In this document: piece after piece, positions 37,938 through 46,113 of the stretch
How positions within the stretch are numbered: the stretch's first letter is position 1
Layout: every line of letters starts with the position of its first letter
Source of the DNA: Clostridium sp. 1001271st1 H5
GTDB taxonomy: Bacteria; Bacillota; Clostridia; Lachnospirales; Lachnospiraceae
DNA: 64,000 nt
Direction of reading: 5' to 3'
NCBI RefSeq assembly: GCF_005845215.1
Contig: NZ_SPHO01000001.1
Span: forward strand, 107,050-171,049
The notes under the pieces: generated by a model
The model's input: the letters and a program-made list of their open reading frames with translations, nothing else
The model's database searches: none
Told to the model about the DNA's origin: nothing
Made by a program: the position numbers and the translations under genes

Positions 37938-40169
37938 AGCGATAAAAAGAAACTGTAAAAATAACTGGTATGTGGTTTCATTTTTCATTATAATGACAGC
38001 TGCCTGCACCCTTTGTTTTATCTGGCTGATACAGGCATCCTCCAAAGCCTCGCAGAAGGCCGGTGTGGAGATGGACACACTCTATTTACGGGAACTGACA
38101 ACACAGACCATCGGGCATTTCCATACCAGTATCAACAGCCAGTTTTCACAGCTCAGAACTTCAGTGGCATCCATGAAAAAGGAGGACCTGGAAGATTCGG
38201 AATCCCTGAAGTTATATTTAGAGCAGGCACGGAAACACAATGAATTTAATTTTTTTGCACTGGTTGATGATGAGGGAAGGTACTACTGTGCAGACGGCGT
38301 GTTTCCGGGCGCTTCCAAGATTAGCTTTCTCGGCCGGCTGCTTCAGGGAGAGAAGAATCTGCTTTCCTATAATGAGACAATACTGGGAGATGATATCATC
38401 CTGATTGGGGATTCGGTCACTCCATTTGCCTTCGGGGGACACACAATGATAGCTGTATTGGCTGGTCTGGATATCAATGCCATCAACAGCCAGCTCTCCC
38501 TGAAAAGAGTGGATGCAAAAACTTATTCCAGCATGATAGACCGGTCAGGGAAGTTTATCATCAATAACAGCTATAACAGCAGGCTTACCCAAAGCTCCAA
38601 TATTTTTTCAAAACTGCACAAATATGCAGAGTTTGAGCAGGGATATTCTCTGGAGGATGTCCGGGAAGATTTGAAAAACGGCGGTTCAGGGCTGTCATCC
38701 TATGAGGTTGATGGTGAAAAGCAGTATATGTACTATGCCCCCATTCAGGGGACGGACTGGTATCTGCTGACCATTATTCCGTATGAAGTGGTGGATTCCA
38801 CCATCAGCGATTTAATTGGCATCCTTAACAGGAACTCCATTGGGATGATGGTATTTATACTGACGCTGTTGTCGGCCGCCTTTGTTTTCTACTATATCAG
38901 CATAAGCCGGAACGAAAAAAGGATGCAGGAGGCAAATGTTGCGGCAGAAGAGGCCCGCAGGAAGGCAGAGGAGGCGAGCCGTGCCAAAAGTGAATTTTTA
39001 AGCCGTATGAGCCATGAAATCAGGACGCCCATGAATGGGATTATTGGCATGAATACATAGCAAGGCAGAACATAAATCATCCTGAGAAAGCAGAAGAATG
39101 TCTGCGAAAGCAGGCGTTATCCACCCAGCATCTCCTGTCCCTGATAAACGATGTTCTTGATATGTCGAAGATAGAGAGCGGTAAGATTGAAATCAAACGA
39201 GAGTCATTTTACCTAAAGGACCTGCTGGAGCAAATCAGTACCAGCTATTACGGCCAGGCGGAGATTCGGGGTATTAACTATGAGACAATCCTGGAAGATG
39301 AGATTGGCGGCAGCCTGATTGGTGATTCCCTGCGGCTGAATCAGATTCTTAATAATCTTTTGTCAAATGCCATGAAGTTCACCCCGGCAGGGGGGACTGT
39401 CAGGCTGCGGATATCTGAAGTCCTTGAGACAGGCCGTGAAATCCGCCTGAAATTTGAGGTTACAGATACAGGCTGCGGCATTGCAGAGGAAAATCTGGAA
39501 AAGGTGTTTGAATCCTTTGAACAGGAAAGTTCCGAAGTGACAAAGAAATATGGCGGAACAGGACTGGGGCTTGCCATTGTCAAACGTTTTACGGAACTGA
39601 TGGGGGGCAGGATTTGGGTTGACAGCCAGGTTGGAAGCGGAAGCACGTTTGCGGTGGAACTGCCCTTTGGAATAGACAGGGAAGAAGGGCTGGGGGGTAT
39701 TCTGGAACAGGGAACGGAATTTTCCGGTATAGCTTCCAATCAGACGGAAAGTCATGCGAAGTTTGATTTCACCGGCAGACATTTCCTTCTGGCGGAAGAT
39801 AATGAAATCAATATGGAGATTGCAGTTGAACTGATTGGGATGACAGGCGCTGCGACAGACACTGCTGAAAACGGAAAAGAAGCGCTGGAGCTGTTTTCAC
39901 GGTCAGAACCCGGATACTACGATTTAATCCTGATGGACGTACATATGCCGGTTATGGATGGTTACGAGGCTACAAAACAAATCCGATGCCTGGAACGTCC
40001 GGATGCACTCCATATTCCGATTTTTGCCATGACGGCCAATGCATTTGATGAGGATAAAGAGGAGAGTGAGCGGGCGGGGATGGACGCGCATATTGCAAAG
40101 CCTCTGGATGTGGAGGCACTGTACAGAACAATCAGCCGTTTTCTGCAAAAAAATAGTACATCTGAATAA
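37930..40169 (+). pseudogene. membrane hybrid histidine kinase (HK5), broken by a one-base frameshift
   Basis: The first frame (37930-39060) has helices at ~10-33 and ~300-325 around a dCache-like sensor, a coiled linker and the HisKA motif '[20 protein letters not shown]', then TAG. The rest continues in the next frame from ~39060 to 40169: 'HPEKAEECLRKQALST' and '[18 protein letters not shown]', HATPase ('GGTGLGLAIVKRFTELMGG') and receiver ('LILMDVHMPVMDGYEATKQI'). Paralogues read G-M-x-x-I-A here, so one base (an A near 39057) is missing. Apart from this, the domains look intact. It may be a recent mutation, a sequencing error or a separately expressed sensor and kinase. ATG 37930 overlaps the SBP2 stop. 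Confidence 0.85.
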
Positions 40170-40176
40170 GGAGGCA

Positions 40177-40185
40177 TGGTATAAT
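40177..40185 (+). promoter_or_regulatory. Extended -10 before GntR3
   Basis: TGGTATAAT (40177-40185) directly after the HK5 stop; the -35 is poor. The same ATGGTATAAT string occurs at the promoters of GntR2 and SBP2, so it may allow separate expression of the regulator. Confidence 0.4.
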
Positions 40186-40233
40186 AAAAAATAATTGCGG
40201 TTCACAGACAGACACATGATGAGGGAGACAATT

Positions 40234-41625
40234 TTGGCAGACAGTGAAAAAATGATTTACAATCTGGTGTATGATTATTATGAGACGAGAATCCTGATGG
40301 GGGCAAGCAGGTATGGCGAATATCTTCCGTCTATTCCGCGCATTGGTGAAAGCTTCCAGATGGCACCCCGGACCGTGCGGGCTGCGCTGGCACGGCTGGA
40401 GGAGAACAGATATATACAGATTGAGCCCAGGAAACCTGCCAGGGTCATATATCAGACTGCAGACGCTCATATCAGGGAAAACGCGGCATTTTATTTTGTT
40501 CCAAGGCAGGCGGGAATACTGGATTTCTGCCTGTCCGGCAAGCTGCTGATTGAACCGATATGGGAGTACGTGCAGACAAAGCTGGATTTGGAGACATGGT
40601 CTCGGTTGAAGCAGAAGATAGCTATGGCAGGGAATATCAGTCTGTCCGTATCAACCCGTCTCCATATCTATGCGTTTGCAGCGCTGCAGAACAGGCTGAT
40701 TATGAATTTTTATTGGGAAATGCTCCGGTATCTGCGTTTTCCTTATCTCTCCGTCCATGATACACACAAGTCAAGAGACAGCAAGTTTCTAATGGATGAA
40801 AAAACGGATGAGACAGGTTTTATGAGGCAAGCATTTGAGGGGGACTTTGATAAGGGAGTTGACTATCTTATGGCCTTCTGTTCCCAGGCGGAAAAAGAAT
40901 ATGACCTTAAGGGAAGGGCAGAAATCCCATTCCGCTGGAATGTATACTGGCAGAGGCCGCAGATTTGCTATACGCTGGCTTCCAGAATTATCCTGGATAT
41001 TATAAAGGGAATCTATCCGATTGGGGGATGCCTGCCTTCTCTGGCGGTTATGTCAAACCAATTAAACGTGTCATTTCGGACGCTGCGCCGCACACTTAGC
41101 ATTTTGGACAGCCTTGGTGTGATTCGTCTGCATCGGGGAAAGGTTTCTGAAATATGCACGGAGGTAAGGGAGATTGATTTTAACCGGCCGGAAATCAGGG
41201 AGGGATTCCGCTACTACCGGGAAAGCCTTCAGTTTATGACCATAACCATGCGTCCTGTATTTCTTTATGTAATAGAAAATGTAAGAAAAGAAGACTGTGA
41301 TTACCTGGTAAATGAGTTCATGCGCATGTTTAATCAGAACAAATACCGGCGCTGTTTCCAGCTGGCATTTGAATTCATCTGCGAATTCTGTCCTCTGGCT
41401 GCGGTAAAGGAATGCTATGATAACCTGGCATATTTTTTGATTTGGGGATACCCGTTTTCAATTTATTACAACGGCAGGGACAGGTTAACAGAGGATTATA
41501 TCTGTAAGACCGGGGAGGCCGCACAATATTTAATGGAAGGGAAATGGGAGGAGTTTGCGGATAGTTGGAAGGCTTTGGCTGAAAATGAGCTGAGAGATGC
41601 TGCACAATATGTTTGCAGGCATTAA
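40234..41625 (+). CDS. GntR-type regulator with two winged-helix domains (copy 3)
   Basis: 463 residues from TTG 40234, chosen because GAGGGAG precedes it and the N-terminus then aligns with copies 1 and 2; ATG at 40216/40219 is the alternative. Winged helix 1 at ~5-72 ('LPSIPRIGESFQMAPRTVRA'), winged helix 2 at ~250-315 ('GIYPIGGCLPSLAVMSNQLN', 'FRTLRRTLSILDSLGVIRLH'), then the common C-terminal domain ('GFRYYRESLQFMTITMRPVF', 'LAYFLIWGYPFSIYY'). It closes the SBP2-HK5 operon rather than being divergent, unlike the other two copies. Confidence 0.8.
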   Translation: MADSEKMIYNLVYDYYETRILMGASRYGEYLPSIPRIGESFQMAPRTVRAALARLEENRYIQIEPRKPARVIYQTADAHIRENAAFYFVPRQAGILDFCLSGKLLIEPIWEYVQTKLDLETWSRLKQKIAMAGNISLSVSTRLHIYAFAALQNRLIMNFYWEMLRYLRFPYLSVHDTHKSRDSKFLMDEKTDETGFMRQAFEGDFDKGVDYLMAFCSQAEKEYDLKGRAEIPFRWNVYWQRPQICYTLASRIILDIIKGIYPIGGCLPSLAVMSNQLNVSFRTLRRTLSILDSLGVIRLHRGKVSEICTEVREIDFNRPEIREGFRYYRESLQFMTITMRPVFLYVIENVRKEDCDYLVNEFMRMFNQNKYRRCFQLAFEFICEFCPLAAVKECYDNLAYFLIWGYPFSIYYNGRDRLTEDYICKTGEAAQYLMEGKWEEFADSWKALAENELRDAAQYVCRH

Positions 41626-41654
41626 GATGTTTTATGAGTCGTAGTTCAAATCCG

Positions 41655-42163
41655 GACAAAGTTCCTGTGATTATAGACAGGAGAGCCTTAAGGACGCTGT
41701 TGCGGCGGATGATGTTCGCATGGTAAGAAAAGAAGCAGGTCCCAGGGTAATCATCATTGGCAGCGGACTTGTAGGATGCGAGACAGCCCTTTGGCTTGCA
41801 AAACAGGGGAGAGAAGTAACGGTTGTGGAAATGCTGGACCAGATTCTGGGAGGGCCTCACGGTATGCCCTTTATGAACTGGAGCATGCTGACGGATTTGA
41901 TGAAATTCCACCATATCAAGGTGATGACAAGGGCGTGTGTGGAATCCATAGACGGTAAAAAAGTTACGGTGGAAAAGGACGGCAGGAACATGATTCTGGA
42001 GGCAGATACCGTCATTTCCGCGGTCGGTTATAAATCCGAAAATAAGCTGTACCAGTCCCTTCGGGATTTGAACAAACCGGTCTACAATATCGGCGATTCC
42101 GCACAGGTACATAACATTATGTATGCAATCTGGAATGCGTATGAAATTGCAAGAAATATTTAA
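41655..42163 (+). pseudogene. remnant of an enoate-reductase-type FAD/NAD oxidoreductase
   Basis: The frame carries only the C-terminal NAD-binding and FAD-end part of old-yellow-enzyme/2,4-dienoyl-CoA reductase-like proteins: 'RVIIIGSGLVGCETALWLAK' (Rossmann GxGxxG), 'GREVTVVEMLDQILGG', 'ADTVISAVGYKSENKLYQ' and 'PVYNIGDSAQVHNIMYAIWN'. Full enzymes have ~650 residues; the whole N-terminal FMN barrel and most of the FAD domain are missing. Weak homology extends upstream to ~41675. No ribosome-binding site. Confidence 0.7.
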
Positions 42164-42431
42164 TGCTCCAGGGATAACAAAAGGATTTTTATGAAAGAGG
42201 GGAAAATGAGATGGCGAAACAATATGAACATTAAATAGCCGGAGACATCCAGTGGGTGAAAAGCCTGCCGGACCACGAAGGCTCCATAGGCGGGAAGGAC
42301 TTCCCCATGCCATTGAGCCGACCAGATACACGGAGGGCTGCTACGGCGGCTCCTGCCAGATTTGCCTGGACAAAAATTACACGACAAAACCCTGCGCCGG
42401 TTTATAAATGTGGTGCAGACAGTTATCATGG
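42164..42431 (+). other. Degenerate coding sequence, unidentified
   Basis: Contains a gene-like start (GAGGGGAAAATGAG, then ATGGCGAAACAATATGAA) stopped after seven codons and open pieces such as 'GDIQWVKSLPDHEGSIGGKD' in the continuing frame. It appears to be further remains of the decayed region starting at 41655. I cannot name the ancestor. Confidence 0.35.
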
Positions 42432-42460
42432 GTGACATCTCTTCCGAATCGTTGTATAAT
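42432..42460 (+). promoter_or_regulatory. Promoter of the FUSC gene
   Basis: GTGACA (42432-42437), 17 bases, TATAAT (42455-42460), about 30 bases before the ATG at 42493. Confidence 0.6.
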
Positions 42461-42492
42461 CTCTTTTAGTAGAAGGAGATGACCGAAACCAC

Positions 42493-44481
42493 ATGAAACA
42501 TACTTTAAAATCAGGATTGGCAAAGACCCAATTAAAATTAAAGGGGGCTTTGCCAGTCATCCTTTTTTTCTTGCTGCTATTTTATTCAACCATAGTATTG
42601 TTTGGAATTTCTTATTCGCTTCTTGTATCCGTATCAGCCACTTTATTTAAGATAAACCATAGAAAATGTCTGACACCCGGACAGCTGGCATCTTTAATTG
42701 GCACACAGTATTTAATGGCTCTGCTCAGTTTTACGGCATCCCTTGGCCTGCCGTTCTGCATTGTCCTGAATCTGACTGTGCCCTTCCTGCTGGTTTTTCT
42801 TAAGACCACGCAGTTTAACCAGCAGGGTTATTTTGCCAGCGCCATGTGTTTTGTCTTTTTGCAGCTGCGGCCCATTGGGTGGGAGATGCTGGGGATGGAA
42901 ATGGCGGCCCTGACTTATAATATGGCAATGCTGTCTGCGGCCCTGTTAATCTGCTCACTGCTTAATAATAAGAAGAATGATTTTACCCTGGCCCAAAAGG
43001 GAATGCTCCTTTTGGCGAAGGCTGTTTATACAGGAATCGGGTCAGAAGGCGTATCCAATCAGCCGGCAGAGGATGCATTTTCAATTCTGGACAGTCTGTA
43101 CCAGGAGGCGTATAAGTCCCGCGGCCTGACCTATGTGGTAAGTCCGAGAGGAAAAATACAATACCTGTTTGCACTGCTGTTCCAGAGAGCGGTTTATTTT
43201 CTGACCAATCCATACCAGGCGCCGTCTTTAAGGGAGGAAAGCTGCCATGAACTGTTGCTGCGTTTTGCCGGATACATAGAGTCCATTGGAAGAGGGGGCT
43301 TTGGTGTGATGCGTTCCCGGTGGGCGCAGACAGACCAGAACCGGCTGAAAGAAAAGGGAGAAGCACTTATGGCAGAGGCAGAAACCCGGGATGATATTCC
43401 GTACCTGTTTGTTCAGAATTTCCTGCGCCTGTTCCTTTTGATTTTGGAACAGATGGAGCAGATGAGGCAGAGGGAAGCATCCCAATGCTGGAAACTGCCC
43501 GGCTGCCACCATCCATTAAGGAAGCTGTTTCATGGGATGAGACTGGATATGTTCGAGACACGTTTCGCGCTGCGCCTCAGCATTGTCCTGGCGATTGGGT
43601 TCTCCTACAGCCTGGCCAGCCAGGCAAACCATGGTTACTGGCTGGCGCTGAACGCATTTTTGCTGCTGCGTCCAATGTACGAGGAAAGCGCCTCCCGGAT
43701 GAAAGCCAGATTTATCGGTACCATCATCGGCTGCGTGATACTGCAGCTTCTTCTTCCCATATTTCACGGGACAGGATGGCATTTTGTATTGGCTTCAATC
43801 ATGGCTGTGGGACTCTATATGGAAACAGCAGGTACCTGGCAGCAGGCTATTTTCTCCACTTGCTTTGCCCTGACCCTTACCACCCTGGCGCTTCCTCAGG
43901 CATTGGCTGCAGAATTGCGGATTGTCTATGTTGGGATGGCGATTGCGTTGGTGCTGCTGGTAAACTATTTTGTTTTTCCCACCCACCAAAAGGGACAGTT
44001 CCGCTACAATCTATGCCAGCTGTTTCATATGCACCATGTTTATCTCAGGCTTTTGGAGGACAGCTTAACAAATACGGTTGATTATGGTATTATCTGTGAT
44101 GTCCAGATTCATTACCATCTGTTTCACAACCAGATACTTCAATATATAAAGAAGCTTGGAAATGAGGAAGCAGCTTTTATCAGAAACCTTCTCCAGATAT
44201 CCTGGCGCATGATATCAGAAACAGAGCAGATGATATTCCTGATACATACCGGAAGAACAAAGGCCCTGGACAAAAAACAGATGGAAGACTATCTTATAGT
44301 TACCTCGTCCATTCTCAATGATATCCAAAGGATGCTGGACATGGGGGAGGAAGGGCATACTGTGTCCGGCTTTGTGAATTACAAGCGGACCATGGAAGGA
44401 GAGCCGCAGCTGTCTGCTTTAATGGAACAATACTCCAAGCAGCTATCCCGGATGTACTGGTGTGTATGCAGACGGAAATGA
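42493..44481 (+). CDS. FUSC-family inner membrane protein
   Basis: 662 residues. Two blocks of hydrophobic helices (~20-160 and ~355-500), each followed by a soluble helical region, the layout of FUSC/aromatic-acid-exporter (YccS/AaeB-like) proteins. The second block has 'RLSIVLAIGFSYSLASQANH', 'YWLALNAFLLLRPMYEESAS' and 'RFIGTIIGCVILQLLLPIFH', the FUSC core signature (R..G...G). Such proteins are thought to export aromatic or toxic organic acids. AAGGAG lies 14 bases before ATG, rather far; a 5-codon frame (MTETT) between them ends in ATGA at the start and may couple translation. TetR and a small membrane protein follow. Confidence 0.8.
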   Translation: MKHTLKSGLAKTQLKLKGALPVILFFLLLFYSTIVLFGISYSLLVSVSATLFKINHRKCLTPGQLASLIGTQYLMALLSFTASLGLPFCIVLNLTVPFLLVFLKTTQFNQQGYFASAMCFVFLQLRPIGWEMLGMEMAALTYNMAMLSAALLICSLLNNKKNDFTLAQKGMLLLAKAVYTGIGSEGVSNQPAEDAFSILDSLYQEAYKSRGLTYVVSPRGKIQYLFALLFQRAVYFLTNPYQAPSLREESCHELLLRFAGYIESIGRGGFGVMRSRWAQTDQNRLKEKGEALMAEAETRDDIPYLFVQNFLRLFLLILEQMEQMRQREASQCWKLPGCHHPLRKLFHGMRLDMFETRFALRLSIVLAIGFSYSLASQANHGYWLALNAFLLLRPMYEESASRMKARFIGTIIGCVILQLLLPIFHGTGWHFVLASIMAVGLYMETAGTWQQAIFSTCFALTLTTLALPQALAAELRIVYVGMAIALVLLVNYFVFPTHQKGQFRYNLCQLFHMHHVYLRLLEDSLTNTVDYGIICDVQIHYHLFHNQILQYIKKLGNEEAAFIRNLLQISWRMISETEQMIFLIHTGRTKALDKKQMEDYLIVTSSILNDIQRMLDMGEEGHTVSGFVNYKRTMEGEPQLSALMEQYSKQLSRMYWCVCRRK

Positions 44482-44533
44482 TTGGACGCAGGAGCTAACT
44501 TATGCTATATTAAATACATACATCATGTATTTA
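44482..44533 (+). promoter_or_regulatory. TetR promoter and operator
   Basis: TTGGAC (44482-44487), 18 bases, TATATT (44506-44511). The inverted repeat TAAATACAT-N5-ATGTATTTA (44511-44519/44525-44533) overlaps the -10 and stands before the ribosome-binding site, fitting autorepression by the TetR protein. Confidence 0.55.
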
Positions 44534-44550
44534 TAAGGAGAGGTGACAGC

Positions 44551-45207
44551 ATGGGAAGAAATAAGTATCCGGAAATCACGGAAAGCAGCATCCTGGAACG
44601 GTCCATGATGCTGTTCATTGAAAAGGGGTATGAGCAGACCACGCTGCAGGATATAGCGGATGCTATTGGAATGACGCGCGGGGCAATATACCATCATTTC
44701 AAAGATAAGGCGGAAATGGTAAATGCGGTTATGGGATATATGTTTCAAAAAACAGTTCCCTTTCAGGAAATCAAAGAAAATAAAGAGCTGCCGGCCCTGG
44801 AAAAAATCAGGCAGATGATTGTGTATGCAGTGACAGCTGATGAACAGACAGATGTTTATTTTCCTCTGTCCAAATCATTTATTAATAATCCGAAGCTGGT
44901 TGCAGCCTATATGGATTTTACAAAAAATGACCTTGTGGAGATGTTCTGCGAATTGATAGAAGAGGGGATGGAGGACGGAACCATCCGGGTGAAAGAACCG
45001 AACATCATTGCGGAGCTGCTTTCCGTCATACTCAATATGTGGATTTCACCCATTGTATTCATGGATACAAAAGAAGATTTTAAAGCCAAACTACGATATG
45101 CCTCCCTTATGTTTGACAGTATCGGCCTGCCAGTCATGAATGAAGAGGTGGCAAAAGCATTTGAAAAAATAATTTCTGCTCTGCCGGACGGGCAGAATAA
45201 AGAATAG
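44551..45207 (+). CDS. TetR/AcrR-family regulator
   Basis: 218 residues from ATG 44551 (GGAGAGGTGA upstream; 23 upstream codons overlap the operator). N-terminal HTH: 'YEQTTLQDIADAIGMTRGAI', then 'YHHFKDKAEMVNAVM'. The C-terminal half (~80-215) is a typical divergent ligand-binding domain, resembling AcrR-type sensors. It sits between the FUSC gene and a two-helix membrane protein, so it likely controls an export or envelope response to the FUSC substrate and itself. Confidence 0.88.
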   Translation: MGRNKYPEITESSILERSMMLFIEKGYEQTTLQDIADAIGMTRGAIYHHFKDKAEMVNAVMGYMFQKTVPFQEIKENKELPALEKIRQMIVYAVTADEQTDVYFPLSKSFINNPKLVAAYMDFTKNDLVEMFCELIEEGMEDGTIRVKEPNIIAELLSVILNMWISPIVFMDTKEDFKAKLRYASLMFDSIGLPVMNEEVAKAFEKIISALPDGQNKE

Positions 45208-45219
45208 GAGAGATACAAC

Positions 45220-45990
45220 ATGACACAAGGATACCTTGCACAGGAATCAAAAAATGCAAATGCAGCTGCGAGAAAAATACTTTTCAGGACGTTCACTGTA
45301 TTTTTAATTTTAATTGTGATTCTCATTCTCCTGTTAAAGGACTCTCTGGATGCCAGCGACCCGTCCGGCAGGGAAATATATTTCTTGCTGAAGATTTGTA
45401 CCGGGATTGTGGTTCTTGCCATGGCGGCAGGCTTATTCAAAACAAGGCGGGTGGCTGCGAACGGTGAAAATTTAATTCTGCCCTTTGAGGGAAAAACCAG
45501 GGAGGCCGTGGGAAAGATAATTGACCAGGAGGCGTCAGAGGGACGGATTCAGGTGGAGGAGTATATTTATGAAATCAGAGAAGGAAAGAAACCAAATGGG
45601 GAGAAAATCGTCCTGACGCCTTCCTACCTGCTGCTCTGCGGCGACAGAACCAAGATAACTGCAATCCCGCGCGATAAAATTTATTGGATATGCGCCCAGG
45701 TTGGCCGTAAGGGAGGTCCCTTTATTGTGCAGCTGCAGATATATACGGAAAAGAAGATTTATAACATGGTGGGTGTTGATATCAGGCATGTCCAGAATAT
45801 AGCGGATAAGCTGTATCAATACATACCCAATGTTTTCAGCGGCTATGACCCTTTTATCCTGTCTTATGAACTGGAAAAGCTCTTTGCTAAAGACAGGGCC
45901 GGTTTTTTGAGCCTGTATGAGACGGAACGAAGAAAGAGAGCTGACGGAGAGAATCCTAACATGGCATCAGTAAGCAATTCCGGGTTTTGA
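45220..45990 (+). CDS. hypothetical membrane protein (two helices, soluble C-domain)
   Basis: 256 residues, 12 bases after the TetR gene and preceded by AGGAGAG, so co-transcribed with it. Hydrophobic helices at ~20-41 and ~57-77; residues ~90-215 form a soluble beta-rich domain ('EKIVLTPSYLLLCGDRTKIT', 'IPRDKIYWICAQVGRKGGPF', 'VQLQIYTEKKIYNMVGVDIR') that resembles PH-like/YcxB-type domains, but weakly. The C-terminus is charged and disordered. Family not identified with confidence. Confidence 0.6.
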   Translation: MTQGYLAQESKNANAAARKILFRTFTVFLILIVILILLLKDSLDASDPSGREIYFLLKICTGIVVLAMAAGLFKTRRVAANGENLILPFEGKTREAVGKIIDQEASEGRIQVEEYIYEIREGKKPNGEKIVLTPSYLLLCGDRTKITAIPRDKIYWICAQVGRKGGPFIVQLQIYTEKKIYNMVGVDIRHVQNIADKLYQYIPNVFSGYDPFILSYELEKLFAKDRAGFLSLYETERRKRADGENPNMASVSNSGF

Positions 45991-46067
45991 TAACTTGGCA
46001 GATATTGGTGACAGCAGGAAAAAAATACAGCAAAAAATATCATGAAAGAACAGCGGCCCTCTGATAT

Positions 46068-46083
46068 ACTGTAATCTTACAGT
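46068..46083 (+). promoter_or_regulatory. Palindromic operator before the UvrA-like gene
   Basis: ACTGTAA-TC-TTACAGT is a perfect 7+2+7 palindrome overlapping a TATACT -10 (46065-46070), 31 bases before the ATG. This form resembles TACA/TGTA-type operators of BlaI/CopY or MarR-like repressors; the cognate protein is not identified in the window. Confidence 0.55.
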
Positions 46084-46113
46084 CGTACATAAAACAAAAC
46101 GAGGTGCGGACAG

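Noticed and set aside
39050..39070. Programmed frameshift site in HK5
   Set aside because: No slippery heptamer or downstream pseudoknot is evident at the break; a simple one-base loss explains it better.
13386..41625. c-di-GMP riboswitch linked to the cyclases
   Set aside because: I looked through the leaders of the module genes and saw no GEMM-like motif.
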